Of a stretch of DNA of 64,000 bases, positions 1 to 8,233 are shown piece after piece (position 1 is the first letter of the stretch; every line of letters starts with the position of its first letter). A program made the position numbers and the translations under genes. Origin of the DNA: Streptococcus sp. 29892 (GTDB lineage: Bacteria; Bacillota; Bacilli; Lactobacillales; Streptococcaceae); NCBI RefSeq assembly GCF_032594935.1, contig NZ_CP118734.1, positions 772,001 to 836,000 of the forward strand. The letters run 5' to 3'. The notes under the pieces are model-generated. The model was not told the DNA's origin, ran no database searches, and saw only the letters and a program-made list of their open reading frames with translations.

Positions 1-819
1 TCAGATGTTGCTAAGTGTGAAGTTGGAATTACAACAGGTAATAATGCATACTTCTGTATCAATGAAGAAATTGTGGAAAAATATGACTTAAGAAAGTATT
101 GTAAACCATTAATAGCTAGAAGCGTAAATATTAAGGGAGTCCAATTTCAAAAAGAAGATTGGGAAGAAAATATTGAGTCAGGGGCTAGAACATACTTATT
201 GGATCTCAGTCCATATGAAAAAAGTGAATTTAAAGATGGTGTGAATAATTACATAAAATGGGGAGAAGAAAATAGCCACAATACTTCTTATAAAACGAGA
301 ATTCGTGATGAGTGGTACAAAGTCCCTTCAGTGTGGAGTCCAGATATTTTCTTTTTGAGGAGAAATTACCAATTCCCTAAAGTTATGTTGAATACAGAAG
401 AAGTATCTGCGGTAAGCACAGATACAATGCACAGAGTTAGGTTGAAAAATCATGCTGATGGGAAAAGATTAATTGTTGCCTACTATACAACTGTTGGTTT
501 GTTATTTTCAGAGCTTGAGGGGAGAAGTTATGGTGGAGGTGTACTTGAAATATTACCTAGTGAGGTCTCAAAGATAATGCTTCCGAATATTTTTGATGCA
601 AAGAAAGTAACAGATGCTGAGATTGATATTCTATTTAATAAAATTGACGAATTTATTCGCCAAAACGGGAGTGATAATATCGAAGTGCTAATAAATGAGT
701 TAGATAATAAAATATTAGTTGAAAAGATTGGTTTAGAGATTAACTCTGTGATAGAACTCAGAAAAGCTTGGAAAAAATTACAAAATCGAAGGCTTTCACG
801 AGGAAGAACAGCACAGTAA
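1..819 (+). CDS. Adenine-specific DNA methyltransferase, C-terminal part (5' end outside window)
   Basis: The reading frame is open from base 1 to the TAA at 817-819, so this is the 3' end of a gene that starts upstream. Its first residues (SDVAKCEVGITTGNNAYF) have the look of the target-recognition region after the catalytic domain in Eco57I/TaqI-type N6-adenine methyltransferases, where a V-G-x-x-T-G-x-N-x-x-F motif is common. The end (ELRKAWKKLQNRRLSR) is a basic helix often seen at the C-terminus of such proteins. No SAM-binding or NPPY motif lies inside the window, so activity cannot be judged. Whether the gene is intact upstream is unknown. Family placement is from motif resemblance. 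Confidence 0.6.
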   Translation, partial: SDVAKCEVGITTGNNAYFCINEEIVEKYDLRKYCKPLIARSVNIKGVQFQKEDWEENIESGARTYLLDLSPYEKSEFKDGVNNYIKWGEENSHNTSYKTRIRDEWYKVPSVWSPDIFFLRRNYQFPKVMLNTEEVSAVSTDTMHRVRLKNHADGKRLIVAYYTTVGLLFSELEGRSYGGGVLEILPSEVSKIMLPNIFDAKKVTDAEIDILFNKIDEFIRQNGSDNIEVLINELDNKILVEKIGLEINSVIELRKAWKKLQNRRLSRGRTAQ

Positions 820-1412
820 TCGTTCCTGATTACCTAAACTGTAGTTGTAGCTATGATATTGTTGTTGATAGTGATATTTTTACTGAATGTGCGAATATCA
901 ATGGAACCGATGTTCCAAATAGCTACATTCCATTAGTAAAAGGGAGTTTGAAAACTCCATATCATAAGCCTGAAGTAGATTGGTATATTAGATGGGATAA
1001 AAGTGAGATTAATGATTATCATGTTTTTTAAAAAGCACGATTTCAGAATAGTAGCTATTATTTCAAATATGGCATTGCAACTCAAATGCTTAAAAGTAAA
1101 AAAGTTCGTGCTTGTCTAATGGAAGACAGTGTATTTGATCAAAGTATTGTAGGTATTTTTCCAAAAAAATCATCAGATTTACTATTTATTTTAGCATTGC
1201 TTAATTCTGCTATAGTCAATGAAATTATTCATTCTATTAATCCAACAGTGAATAATTCAGCGAATTATCTAAAACGTATTCCTATACCAAAAATAAACGA
1301 AATTGATAGACAACAACTTAACAAACTTGTATTAGGTATTGTAGATAATCATGAGGACAATCAGAGGGAGCTTGATGAGCTCTTTGATAGACTATATGCT
1401 AAATTGAGCTAA
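768..1412 (+). pseudogene. Second adenine methyltransferase C-terminal fragment, split by an in-frame stop
   Basis: Frame 3 encodes a target-recognition and C-terminal segment typical of TaqI/Eco57I-like methyltransferases: VPDYLNCSCSYDIVV early, ARFQNSSYYFKYGIA in the middle, and NYLKRIPIPKI followed by an acidic helix at the end. A TAA at 1029-1031 interrupts the frame, and the conserved block resumes directly after it in the same frame. A single CAA to TAA change (HVF-Q-KARFQ) would explain this. The catalytic domain is absent. The only start is a TTG at 768 that overlaps the previous gene, so this looks like a decayed 3' remnant of a second enzyme abutting the first. Confidence 0.6.
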
Positions 1413-1456
1413 GAAAAAAGGTTGGGACTCCATCGAGAGTTCCCAGCCTTTTTTCA
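1412..1456. terminator. Bidirectional rho-independent terminator
   Basis: An A-run, then a stem GGTTGGGACTC / GAGTTCCCAGCC with a short loop, then a T-run. It serves the rightward methyltransferase remnants and the leftward ABC-3C operon, whose last stop codon is at 1460. Confidence 0.85.
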
Positions 1457-1459
1457 TAG

Positions 1460-3103
1460 CTATTCTGATATTTTATTATTCCAAGCACTACCAAATAACT
1501 CTCCTCCATTTGGATATAACCTAAGTACCTCGGTTTGTTTTAGAATTTCTTGGCATTTTTTTGAATATGATTTTTCTTTATCAAAAGTGATGAACACTTG
1601 CTTTTTTTGTTCAAGATAGCATTGTAAGATGCCTTCCAGTCCTTCATCTTGAATTTGTTTTAGAAAGAATGAGTCATGACCAATAATCGGAAGGTTAGTA
1701 AGTTGTAGCATAGCTATATCAAAAAGAATAAGTCCTTTATACTCAGAACCAGTTCCCCTATCTTGTGGAGTGTAAAACTCATAGGATTTTGCTGATTTTA
1801 ATGATATTTTAGGACTGGTTTTAGTACCATTATAGATTTTATCATTTATGGTAGACATTCTTGAATTGAGTCTTTCTTCAATATCATCCAGGATGGCTCT
1901 CATTAGTTGATTATAGGCATTATTTAAAGCGCGGATTTCATCCGACAGCTTTTCTTTTTGTTTAAAACTTTCATTGGAATCTCTAAGTTGAGTGATTTCT
2001 CGTTGTAAATAAGCATACTGTTCCAATATTGACTGAGAGACGTTTGATACGTTACTAATTTGGGATATTTTATCCTCTAATTGATTCACTTGAGAATTAG
2101 TTAGATTAATAAGGTTTTGTAATGTTTTAGCCGATTCTCTGTATTCTGCACTTAAAACGGATGTCAGTTGCTGATGGAAGGACTCAATTTCAGAAATCGT
2201 TTTGATGTCTACATTAGGAAAGAATTGTTGTAGCGATTCAAAATCTTTTTGAAATTGCTGCCTTTTAGGATTGCGTTCTGCTTCAAAGCTTCGTTTTTGA
2301 GACAATAAGCTAGAGCGCTGGCGTTTTGCATCAGATAATTGATGTCTAAGTTCTGACAATTGTTGTGCCTGAATAGAGTCTAAATCAACCAAACCGCTAT
2401 CACTTTCTCTGGTAAGTTGATTTATTTCCTGTTCTAGTTCTTGTATTCTTTTTTCGTTGTCCTTATATTCAGTTTTATTCTGGACTGTAGCAATGAACTT
2501 ATATTTTTGAGCAGCCACAAAGACTTTCTTTCTATCTTCAGCATCTTCGATATATTTTTTCTGCTGCTCTATTTCACTATATCTATTGAACAAACGTAAT
2601 AGTGTATCGATACCCTGTTTATCTGGGGAGTCTTTTGCAGCTTTTAGTGGTTTCTTATTATCGATAGTTTCTCTGCCCCAAGCACGTATAAAGGGACTTA
2701 TGGAGGCTCTAAACTGAATGAACGGATAGTTCATTTTATATTTTTGCTTTAGAAATTGACAGTATGCTTCCTTATCTAAACGTTTAATAACCGTATAGTT
2801 ACTGTCACATTTATTGAAGGTAGTAGAATTATCAGTTGAACGAGAGAAGTAGTATGACTGGTTATCAAAAACGAATTCATATTTAATTGTATGATGGCCT
2901 ACGTTTTCAACAATATCGTAGGCTTCTTCGACATAGTCACTTCCTCCAAAAATAAAATCAACTATTAGAAGGAAAGTAGACTTACCAATAGAGTTAGCAG
3001 CATTTTCGCTACCCATGACTGTATTTAATCCAGGATGAAATACGATTGGCTCTCTAATTTTTCCTTTTTCTAAAAATTTATCACAACTAATTTGTTTTAA
3101 CAT
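1460..3103 (-). CDS. SMC/Rad50-like ATPase of an ABC-three-component system (DUF2326 type)
   Basis: The roughly 547-residue protein has an N-terminal P-loop segment (GLNTVMGSENAANSIGKST), a long central coiled coil rich in E, Q, K, L and S, and a C-terminal ATPase half with the HDS signature (LPIIGHDSFFLKQIQD) that replaces a classical Walker B in this family. This split ATPase with a coiled-coil hinge is the ABC-3C ATPase type, which known comparative work places in invader-response systems. It is the last gene of a three-gene leftward operon and overlaps the middle component. I prefer the ATG at 3103; an ATG at 3124 adds seven residues. The trigger and target cannot be read from sequence. 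Confidence 0.8.
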   Translation of the reverse strand: MLKQISCDKFLEKGKIREPIVFHPGLNTVMGSENAANSIGKSTFLLIVDFIFGGSDYVEEAYDIVENVGHHTIKYEFVFDNQSYYFSRSTDNSTTFNKCDSNYTVIKRLDKEAYCQFLKQKYKMNYPFIQFRASISPFIRAWGRETIDNKKPLKAAKDSPDKQGIDTLLRLFNRYSEIEQQKKYIEDAEDRKKVFVAAQKYKFIATVQNKTEYKDNEKRIQELEQEINQLTRESDSGLVDLDSIQAQQLSELRHQLSDAKRQRSSLLSQKRSFEAERNPKRQQFQKDFESLQQFFPNVDIKTISEIESFHQQLTSVLSAEYRESAKTLQNLINLTNSQVNQLEDKISQISNVSNVSQSILEQYAYLQREITQLRDSNESFKQKEKLSDEIRALNNAYNQLMRAILDDIEERLNSRMSTINDKIYNGTKTSPKISLKSAKSYEFYTPQDRGTGSEYKGLILFDIAMLQLTNLPIIGHDSFFLKQIQDEGLEGILQCYLEQKKQVFITFDKEKSYSKKCQEILKQTEVLRLYPNGGELFGSAWNNKISE

Positions 3104-3317
3104 AATACAGCATCCCGTTTTCATTCATATCGATTTTCTTAAGAGCATATAGACAGGTCACTGCATCAGTAAATAGCGTGATACTGTCTATTTTTTTATA
3201 GAGTTTTATATAGAGTTCTCTTGGAGAATAATCATTATTTCGTAGTGCTTCTAAGATGATGGGAAAGAGAGGCAATATGCTTTTCTTATAAGAAACTGCT
3301 TTATTCGGTAATTTCAT
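3087..3317 (-). CDS. ABC-three-component system middle component (small winged-helix-like protein)
   Basis: A 76-residue protein beginning MKLPNKAVSYKKSILP. It lies between and overlaps both neighbours, the position and size of an ABC-3C middle component. The N-terminal LPNK motif, a helical block (ILEALRNNDYSPRELYIKLY) and a short C-terminal beta-like segment (MNENGMLYYV) fit the small winged-helix middle components, probably the MC6-like group. A GAGGTG Shine-Dalgarno six bases before the ATG at 3317 decides the start over an upstream ATG at 3329. In this family the middle component is thought to couple the ATPase to the effector. The exact subfamily is inferred. Confidence 0.7.
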   Translation of the reverse strand: MKLPNKAVSYKKSILPLFPIILEALRNNDYSPRELYIKLYKKIDSITLFTDAVTCLYALKKIDMNENGMLYYVKTN

Positions 3318-4482
3318 TGAACACCTCACAATTTTGGATAAAGTAAGATACGATAATTTTACATGCGTCTAAATGTCCATTGCTCAGTTTTGATTGATTT
3401 AAGAGCCAATTGGCAAGATTTTCTACGATCTCTGGTTGTGAGAGATTGGTATTAGCTAATTGAGTAAAAACTTTTTTTATATCACATTGAATCATTATGA
3501 AATTACTATTTTCAGCAAACAAGTCTTTTATGTATGAGAAATAAGTAAGTACGTGATATTGAACTGTTCCCCTTAAAACACTATGCTCAGGTAAGATTTT
3601 CTGATTGAGTTTAAGGGCGGTCATATTCAGGGTTGTTGAGCTTGAGCTTCCAGTATAATCGTTTAGTGCATCTATGACTTCGGTGATTTGTGTTTCAAGA
3701 TTTCCGTGATTCATAACTTCTTGAATCTCAGTTAACTTCTGAATTTCTTGTTTAATGGACAGTAACTTTTTATATTCGTCAATATCAGCATAGTTTTCAT
3801 ACTCGTTAGCGTCTTGAATACATAATGGGATTTTATTATCGTATGAATCTAATTTAGCTGGCGGGGGCATGAAATTCTTAAATTTATCTGCAGTATCCTT
3901 GTCAAGATTGGAAGAGAATATCTCTACTATTTTGTATGCTCGGATTGTAGTGTCTTTTTTTTGACGTGTTAATGGTTTCTGACAGAGAGGACATTTATTA
4001 CGAACCTGTTGTAAAAGCTCAATATCCTCAATTCTAGGTGCAGAATCAGTCATCTTATTCGTCTTGTTAAGGGCATATAGAAAAGAATAAGTTAAAAACT
4101 CAACTTCTTGCCCATTTTTTAAGTATCTTGCTAGTTCATCATACTTTTTCGGAGATGCTTCTGAATCACTGTTGATGCACTTTAATATGTTGTCGAAAAT
4201 ATCTTGCTTATTATGTATGCGTAAGTCAGAACAGATATTCTTTTCAAAATTTTTTAGCGTTGCTTGGATAATATTGTAATCGTTTGAAGCTTGGATAAAA
4301 GCACTATCAACTTCAATTTTTCTTTGTACGAGGCGAGTAATTTTTCGATCATCTATTGATGTTGTAATACCATTTAAATTAGATAACGGCTCAAGTAGTG
4401 TTATACCAAGCGGCCCCTGCTTTAAAGTTGTCATCCCAGGTAACAGAAGTTTTAAATATGAGGAAAAATTAAATTCTTGCAA
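3301..4482 (-). CDS. ABC-three-component system effector-type protein with CPLC zinc knuckle
   Basis: First gene of the ABC-3C operon, about 393 residues. Around residue 163 there is a CPLCQKPL knuckle, and about 60 residues later an NKIPLC segment followed by EYENY. The spacing recalls an HNH/treble-clef nuclease (CPLC, then N-x-I-x-LC), but the second zinc pair and the usual H residues are not visible, so it looks degenerate or highly diverged. The C-terminal third is helical and probably carries the domain that docks on the middle component. The start is chosen at TTG 4482 because AAAGGAG lies seven bases upstream; ATG 4500 has no ribosome-binding site and itself overlaps that site. Nuclease activity is inference. 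Confidence 0.65.
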   Translation of the reverse strand: MQEFNFSSYLKLLLPGMTTLKQGPLGITLLEPLSNLNGITTSIDDRKITRLVQRKIEVDSAFIQASNDYNIIQATLKNFEKNICSDLRIHNKQDIFDNILKCINSDSEASPKKYDELARYLKNGQEVEFLTYSFLYALNKTNKMTDSAPRIEDIELLQQVRNKCPLCQKPLTRQKKDTTIRAYKIVEIFSSNLDKDTADKFKNFMPPPAKLDSYDNKIPLCIQDANEYENYADIDEYKKLLSIKQEIQKLTEIQEVMNHGNLETQITEVIDALNDYTGSSSSTTLNMTALKLNQKILPEHSVLRGTVQYHVLTYFSYIKDLFAENSNFIMIQCDIKKVFTQLANTNLSQPEIVENLANWLLNQSKLSNGHLDACKIIVSYFIQNCEVFNEITE

Positions 4483-4607
4483 ATAATATTCTCCTTTCAA
4501 TGAAAAAATTGGTCACAAATTGGTCAAAAAGAGGACAAATACTTTTTGATTTCATTATCTTACAATAGCAATGTAAGTAAGTTACTCGAGATTTCTAGTT
4601 TTCTCTT

Positions 4608-4638
4608 ATTATATCACGAAACTTTCATAACGTGTGAA
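4608..4638 (-). promoter_or_regulatory. Candidate promoter of the ABC-3C operon (in gene-free stretch 4501-4769)
   Basis: On the minus strand an extended -10 (TGATATAAT) sits about 125 bases before the TTG start, with a weak -35-like TTCACA 19 bases upstream. Between promoter and gene lies a small inverted repeat, CTTACA-N7-TGTAAG (4560-4578), a possible operator; CTTACATT recurs near 4652. The rest of 4501-4769 is AT-rich and I see no gene in it. Confidence 0.45.
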
Positions 4639-4769
4639 ATTTCTTTGTAATGGCTTACATTTGCATGAAACCTATATTCGTTTGCTAGCACGACTTGAGG
4701 TGTAGGTATCAAAATTCAAATATCAGTATTTCAAGTCTACTGATTGTATATTAAGCAAAGGAAGTGCTT

Positions 4770-4868
4770 ATGCAATCAGAATTAAATATTTTTGTTGAGT
4801 CAATTGTCTCATTTTCTTTGCTATGCGATGAAAGCGAGACAAAATATGGCAAACCAAGTCAACCATAG
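4770..4868 (+). CDS. Small ORF preceding the sigma-like gene
   Basis: A 32-residue frame starts at ATG 4770 with a good AAAGGAAG ribosome-binding site six bases upstream, which the downstream sigma-like gene lacks. It ends at TAG 4866-4868, overlapping the likely start of that gene at 4846 by 23 bases. That layout fits translational coupling, or a frameshifted older start of the same gene. The peptide (MQSELNIFVESIVSF and onward) is partly hydrophobic and shows no recognisable domain. Confidence 0.4.
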   Translation: MQSELNIFVESIVSFSLLCDESETKYGKPSQP

Positions 4869-5451
4869 TCAATCTAACAATAATCCCTACCGTTATGAAT
4901 CCCAGAAATCATATGATGATCGTCCTTGTCTGTCGGGAGAAGTGCTAGCACCATTTGTTATTAAGGATAAAGTGATGCTAAGTGTGCTGAAAATCAATCG
5001 TAATAATTTAAGAACCTTTAAATTTGGAGGTAAATCAGTATTAGTTGGTTTTGTACCAGTTACTCTAGAAGAGTTTGATATCACTATGAAAGTATTCAAT
5101 GCTGATGTTCATGAGTATCTAAGTCGCCATTCTAGGAGTAAACTTGATACAACATCACTTGAAGAAATGATGGAAAGCAAGGATGGTATGAGGTCGTGTG
5201 GCTATGATCCTTCAGCTATTTCATCCTATGAAGAAACACTTATGCTGAATGAAACTTTGAAGGAGTTGATTGAAGTAGTATATCAACGTAGTCCTAAGCA
5301 TGGCAAAATTTTAAAACTGATATATGGTAATTATGAGATTACCAAGCAAGAAATCATCGCCAAAATGGGGATGAAAAAGACGCAAGGTTATGATGCAATC
5401 AAGAAAGCACATGCACTCGCAAAGGAGGTATATAAAGAACTAAATCAATAA
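4846..5451 (+). CDS. Sigma-70-like / HTH transcription factor, ICE or phage encoded
   Basis: About 201 residues. The C-terminal 60 residues (KILKLIYGNYEITKQEIIAKMG, then KTQGYDAIKKAH) resemble a sigma region 4 helix-turn-helix. The N-terminal half (RPCLSGEVLAPFVI and the following residues) is conserved-looking but lacks a clear sigma region 2. Starts at TTG 4792 and ATG 4828 are possible, but neither has a ribosome-binding site. ATG 4846 has a weak one and overlaps the small upstream ORF. Similar proteins are typical cargo of streptococcal ICEs. It sits just outside the prophage replication module and could alternatively be a phage regulator. Its target promoters are unknown; the three-copy element described below is one candidate. 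Confidence 0.55.
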   Translation: MANQVNHSQSNNNPYRYESQKSYDDRPCLSGEVLAPFVIKDKVMLSVLKINRNNLRTFKFGGKSVLVGFVPVTLEEFDITMKVFNADVHEYLSRHSRSKLDTTSLEEMMESKDGMRSCGYDPSAISSYEETLMLNETLKELIEVVYQRSPKHGKILKLIYGNYEITKQEIIAKMGMKKTQGYDAIKKAHALAKEVYKELNQ

Positions 5452-5454
5452 TTG

Positions 5455-5490
5455 AAAATCGCCATCTCGTATTGAGATGGCGATTTTTTG
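5455..5490. terminator. Bidirectional terminator between sigma-like gene and phage polymerase
   Basis: A 14-bp perfect stem AAAATCGCCATCTC / GAGATGGCGATTTT with a five-base loop, a T-run on the plus side and an A-run on the other. It separates the rightward sigma-like gene from the leftward polymerase, which ends at 5491. Confidence 0.9.
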
Positions 5491-7446
5491 CTAGTCTTTC
5501 TGATAGAATAAGCATTCGTATCCGTCGGCGTGAAGATTAATATCGGAAATCCAGTCTGGTGCAATTCCCATTAATGATGCAATCTCATCAATTTTTTGTT
5601 CCATAGGACATTCAATTATTACTTCATCATGGACATGGCCTACAATATTAAACTCTTTCAGTCGCTTCAAAGAGTAAGCAAGAATGTCTCTACTGATAGC
5701 TTGGACAATGTTCTCCACAAATTTTGGACCATAACTTTCTAGTCTCTCCCAACGTTTGGCAGTTCCAGTCCCTTCGTAGGTGACAGACTCTCCACCGAAC
5801 TGGTTATCGTCAATTCTTGGTTTGATATATGATAGTTTACGACCAGATGGTAGGGTGATGAATAAAATGCCACTTTTAACTTCAAATTGAATACCGTGAG
5901 TTGATGTTGGAATTAGTTCCTTTACAGCAGTCTTTACAGCATTATCGACATCCCACCATAAGAGAACGATATTCGGATTTGCTTGACGCCATGAATTTAC
6001 AAGTGGTTGAAGTTCTTCCTCCGATAGTCCCATATCAATGGCACCCATGGCTTTGAGTGCACCGACTGAACCACCATATCCACAAGCAAGCTCCGCAATT
6101 TTCCCTTTTTGTCTCAATTCAGAATTTTGTCCATGTTTTTCAACTGGTACTCCAAACATCTGAGAAGCGGACATACAGTAGATGTCATTTCCTTGTTCAA
6201 ATACTTTACTGCGCCATCTCTCTTCAGCTAAGTGGGAGAGTACACGAGCTTCGATAGCTGAAAAGTCGCAAACAATGAATTTCTTTCCTTCACTTGGAAC
6301 GAAAGCGGTACGGATAAGTTGCGATAAGGTATCCTGAGTATCGTAGAGTAGCTCAATAGCTTCTAAGTCACCTTTTCTAAAAAGTTCCCTAGCTTCCCCA
6401 AGGTCAGGAAGATGGTTCTGAGGTAGATTCTGAAGTTGTACCAAACGACCAGCCCAACGTCCAGTTCGGTTTGCTCCGTAAAATTGGAACATCCCCCTTG
6501 CTCTACCATCCTTACACACACAGTTCATCATAGCCTGGTACTTAGAGACACTTGATTTGGCAGCTTGCTGACGAAGTTTGAGAACTTGAGCAGTTGTTTC
6601 ATCAACCGTTTTGAGGAGTCCTTTCACAGCTTTTTTATCTAGAGAATCAGTAGTTACTCCATGTTCACGTAACCAGCCAATCATCTGCAGAACAGAGTTG
6701 GGATTTTCAAGACCTGTTAATGCTTTTAACTCTTCTTGAATTTTGGCTTTGCTCTCTCTGTCTATTTTTATAGCGGCTTTTACAAAGTCAACATCTATGC
6801 CAATACCACGGTCATTAATAATCTGATCCTGGTGGTACTCATCCCAAACAAAATCAGGTACTGGGAAGTTTTTCAGTCGTTCCTTGATAGCCAATTCGAC
6901 CTCAACATCACGTCTGTTGTAATCGATAAAGGCAGACCACTTGTCAGGCGCGTGATGAGGAAAGTTACGAATTCGTCCCCCATTGACTTTGGTAGGCTTA
7001 CAAGGCACGCAGAAGTAGCGAATGAGGTCAGCCCCCTCTCTCATCTTTTTGTCTTTTAGTTTGAGAACTGTTCCAACTCCTTCTAAGGAAAGTGGGAGTC
7101 CTAAATATGCGGACCAAATCATGCTACACCGCCATGAATTAGGCGAGAGAAATCCATCTAATAATAATTCAGGATGATGTTTCTTGAGCCAGTTGGACAG
7201 ACAAATTCGCTCAAATGAAGCGTTGAATGCCCATTTGATGACTCTATCGTCTACTAAAGCTTCAAGAATATCTTGTGGTAACTTCTCTTTATTAAAGTCG
7301 TAAACAGTCACTGGTCCATTATCAACAGAAACCGCAAACAAAAGGAGTTCAAAACTGTCATCTTCCGCATAGCGATAGACACCAGATTTTCGTAGGTCAA
7401 TTTCGCAATAGGTTTCAATGTCGATGCTGAGTTCTTTAATCGGCAT
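5491..7446 (-). CDS. Phage DNA polymerase, family A with 3'-5' exonuclease domain
   Basis: A 651-residue replicative polymerase of Firmicute siphophages. The N-terminus carries the DEDD exonuclease motif DIET (residues 8-11). Polymerase motif A is CDFSAIEARVLSHLA near residue 393, motif B is RQKGKIAELACGYGGS, and motif C is VGHVHDEVIIE near residue 605. All expected carboxylates are present, so it should be active. It is the last gene of the leftward replication operon that begins near 9780. ATG 7446 is the first in-frame Met and is followed directly by the exonuclease domain. Together with the primase-helicase and the single-strand-binding-like protein it would make the phage largely independent of the host replicase. 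Confidence 0.92.
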   Translation of the reverse strand: MPIKELSIDIETYCEIDLRKSGVYRYAEDDSFELLLFAVSVDNGPVTVYDFNKEKLPQDILEALVDDRVIKWAFNASFERICLSNWLKKHHPELLLDGFLSPNSWRCSMIWSAYLGLPLSLEGVGTVLKLKDKKMREGADLIRYFCVPCKPTKVNGGRIRNFPHHAPDKWSAFIDYNRRDVEVELAIKERLKNFPVPDFVWDEYHQDQIINDRGIGIDVDFVKAAIKIDRESKAKIQEELKALTGLENPNSVLQMIGWLREHGVTTDSLDKKAVKGLLKTVDETTAQVLKLRQQAAKSSVSKYQAMMNCVCKDGRARGMFQFYGANRTGRWAGRLVQLQNLPQNHLPDLGEARELFRKGDLEAIELLYDTQDTLSQLIRTAFVPSEGKKFIVCDFSAIEARVLSHLAEERWRSKVFEQGNDIYCMSASQMFGVPVEKHGQNSELRQKGKIAELACGYGGSVGALKAMGAIDMGLSEEELQPLVNSWRQANPNIVLLWWDVDNAVKTAVKELIPTSTHGIQFEVKSGILFITLPSGRKLSYIKPRIDDNQFGGESVTYEGTGTAKRWERLESYGPKFVENIVQAISRDILAYSLKRLKEFNIVGHVHDEVIIECPMEQKIDEIASLMGIAPDWISDINLHADGYECLFYQKD

Positions 7447-7494
7447 AGTTTGTCCTTTCTGAAAAAGGTGACAGAAGTACTGCCACCTTGAGTT

Positions 7495-7662
7495 CTATTT
7501 GTTTTTTCGACTGAGTGGTATTTGACTAAGTTTCTCTTTCTTTCGTTTAGCCCTTCGTTCCATTTCATTTCGAATGTCATCTCTAATGGTCATATACCCG
7601 AAGTATAGTCCGATTAGCACCCAGAGACCCATAATAGTACAAGTTAAAATAGTATACATCAT
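7495..7662 (-). CDS. Small membrane protein, hypothetical (55 aa)
   Basis: On the minus strand, ATG 7662 follows a GGAGA ribosome-binding site and opens a 55-residue frame. A hydrophobic stretch (ILTCTIMGLWVLIGLYFG) forms one likely transmembrane helix. It is followed by a charged tail (RNEMERRAKRKKEKL) that would be cytoplasmic by the positive-inside rule. It fits neatly between the DUF2815 gene and the polymerase and belongs to the same leftward operon. I do not recognise a family. Confidence 0.6.
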   Translation of the reverse strand: MMYTILTCTIMGLWVLIGLYFGYMTIRDDIRNEMERRAKRKKEKLSQIPLSRKNK

Positions 7663-7680
7663 CAATCTAATTCTCCATTT

Positions 7681-8229
7681 CTAGTTCAAAAAGTCATCAT
7701 CGTCCTCTGTCGCAAAATCATCCTCAGCACGAGTGCGTCCACCGAGGGGTTCACCATCACGCAATTTTTGCAAGTTATTCAAACCGCAAGCAATGCCTTT
7801 GTTGCCATTGGAATTAAATGCATAAAAGGTGATAGAAGCACGACCATAGATACCTGAGTAGAGTTCAGACGTATCGATAATTTCTTGGCGGTTGCCATCA
7901 ACGACTCCAGGTTTGTGTGGAGAGTTGGCATTTACGAAGTAAGCATTTTTGTAAGCTTCATCATCAGGGCGTTCAAGGTCACCATCACGAAGTGGAGTTT
8001 TCAGAGTAGATAATGCAGGTACTGATTTGCCATTGCCTTTGAGTTTTGACTCACCTTCTTTATAGGCTTGCTCAATGGCTACTTTGATCTTGTTAATGGT
8101 AGCAGTATCCTCTTTTGGGATGATGAGTGAGGCACTGTACTTGGGAATACTACCGTTAATCGACTTTGGCTCATTGGCATTTAAGTAGCTGAAGCGAGTG
8201 TTTGGTCCTGTAATTACTTTAGTTGTCAT
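7681..8229 (-). CDS. DUF2815 protein, likely phage single-stranded-DNA-binding protein
   Basis: A 182-residue protein starting MTTKVITGPNTRFSYLNANEP and ending in a very acidic tail (EDDFATEDDDDFLN). An acidic C-terminal tip is typical of SSB-like proteins that recruit partners. DUF2815 proteins sit next to phage family A polymerases and are regarded as ssDNA-binding. ATG 8229 is preferred over an upstream ATG at 8253 because GAGG lies just before it and it follows the previous gene's stop by a few bases. It probably coats single strands during phage replication or recombination. The binding role rests on family knowledge and the tail. Confidence 0.75.
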   Translation of the reverse strand: MTTKVITGPNTRFSYLNANEPKSINGSIPKYSASLIIPKEDTATINKIKVAIEQAYKEGESKLKGNGKSVPALSTLKTPLRDGDLERPDDEAYKNAYFVNANSPHKPGVVDGNRQEIIDTSELYSGIYGRASITFYAFNSNGNKGIACGLNNLQKLRDGEPLGGRTRAEDDFATEDDDDFLN

Positions 8230-8233
8230 ATAG

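Noticed and set aside
7308-7580. 90-codon minus-strand ORF
   Set aside because: It overlaps the polymerase start and the real 55-codon gene in another frame and has no ribosome-binding site.
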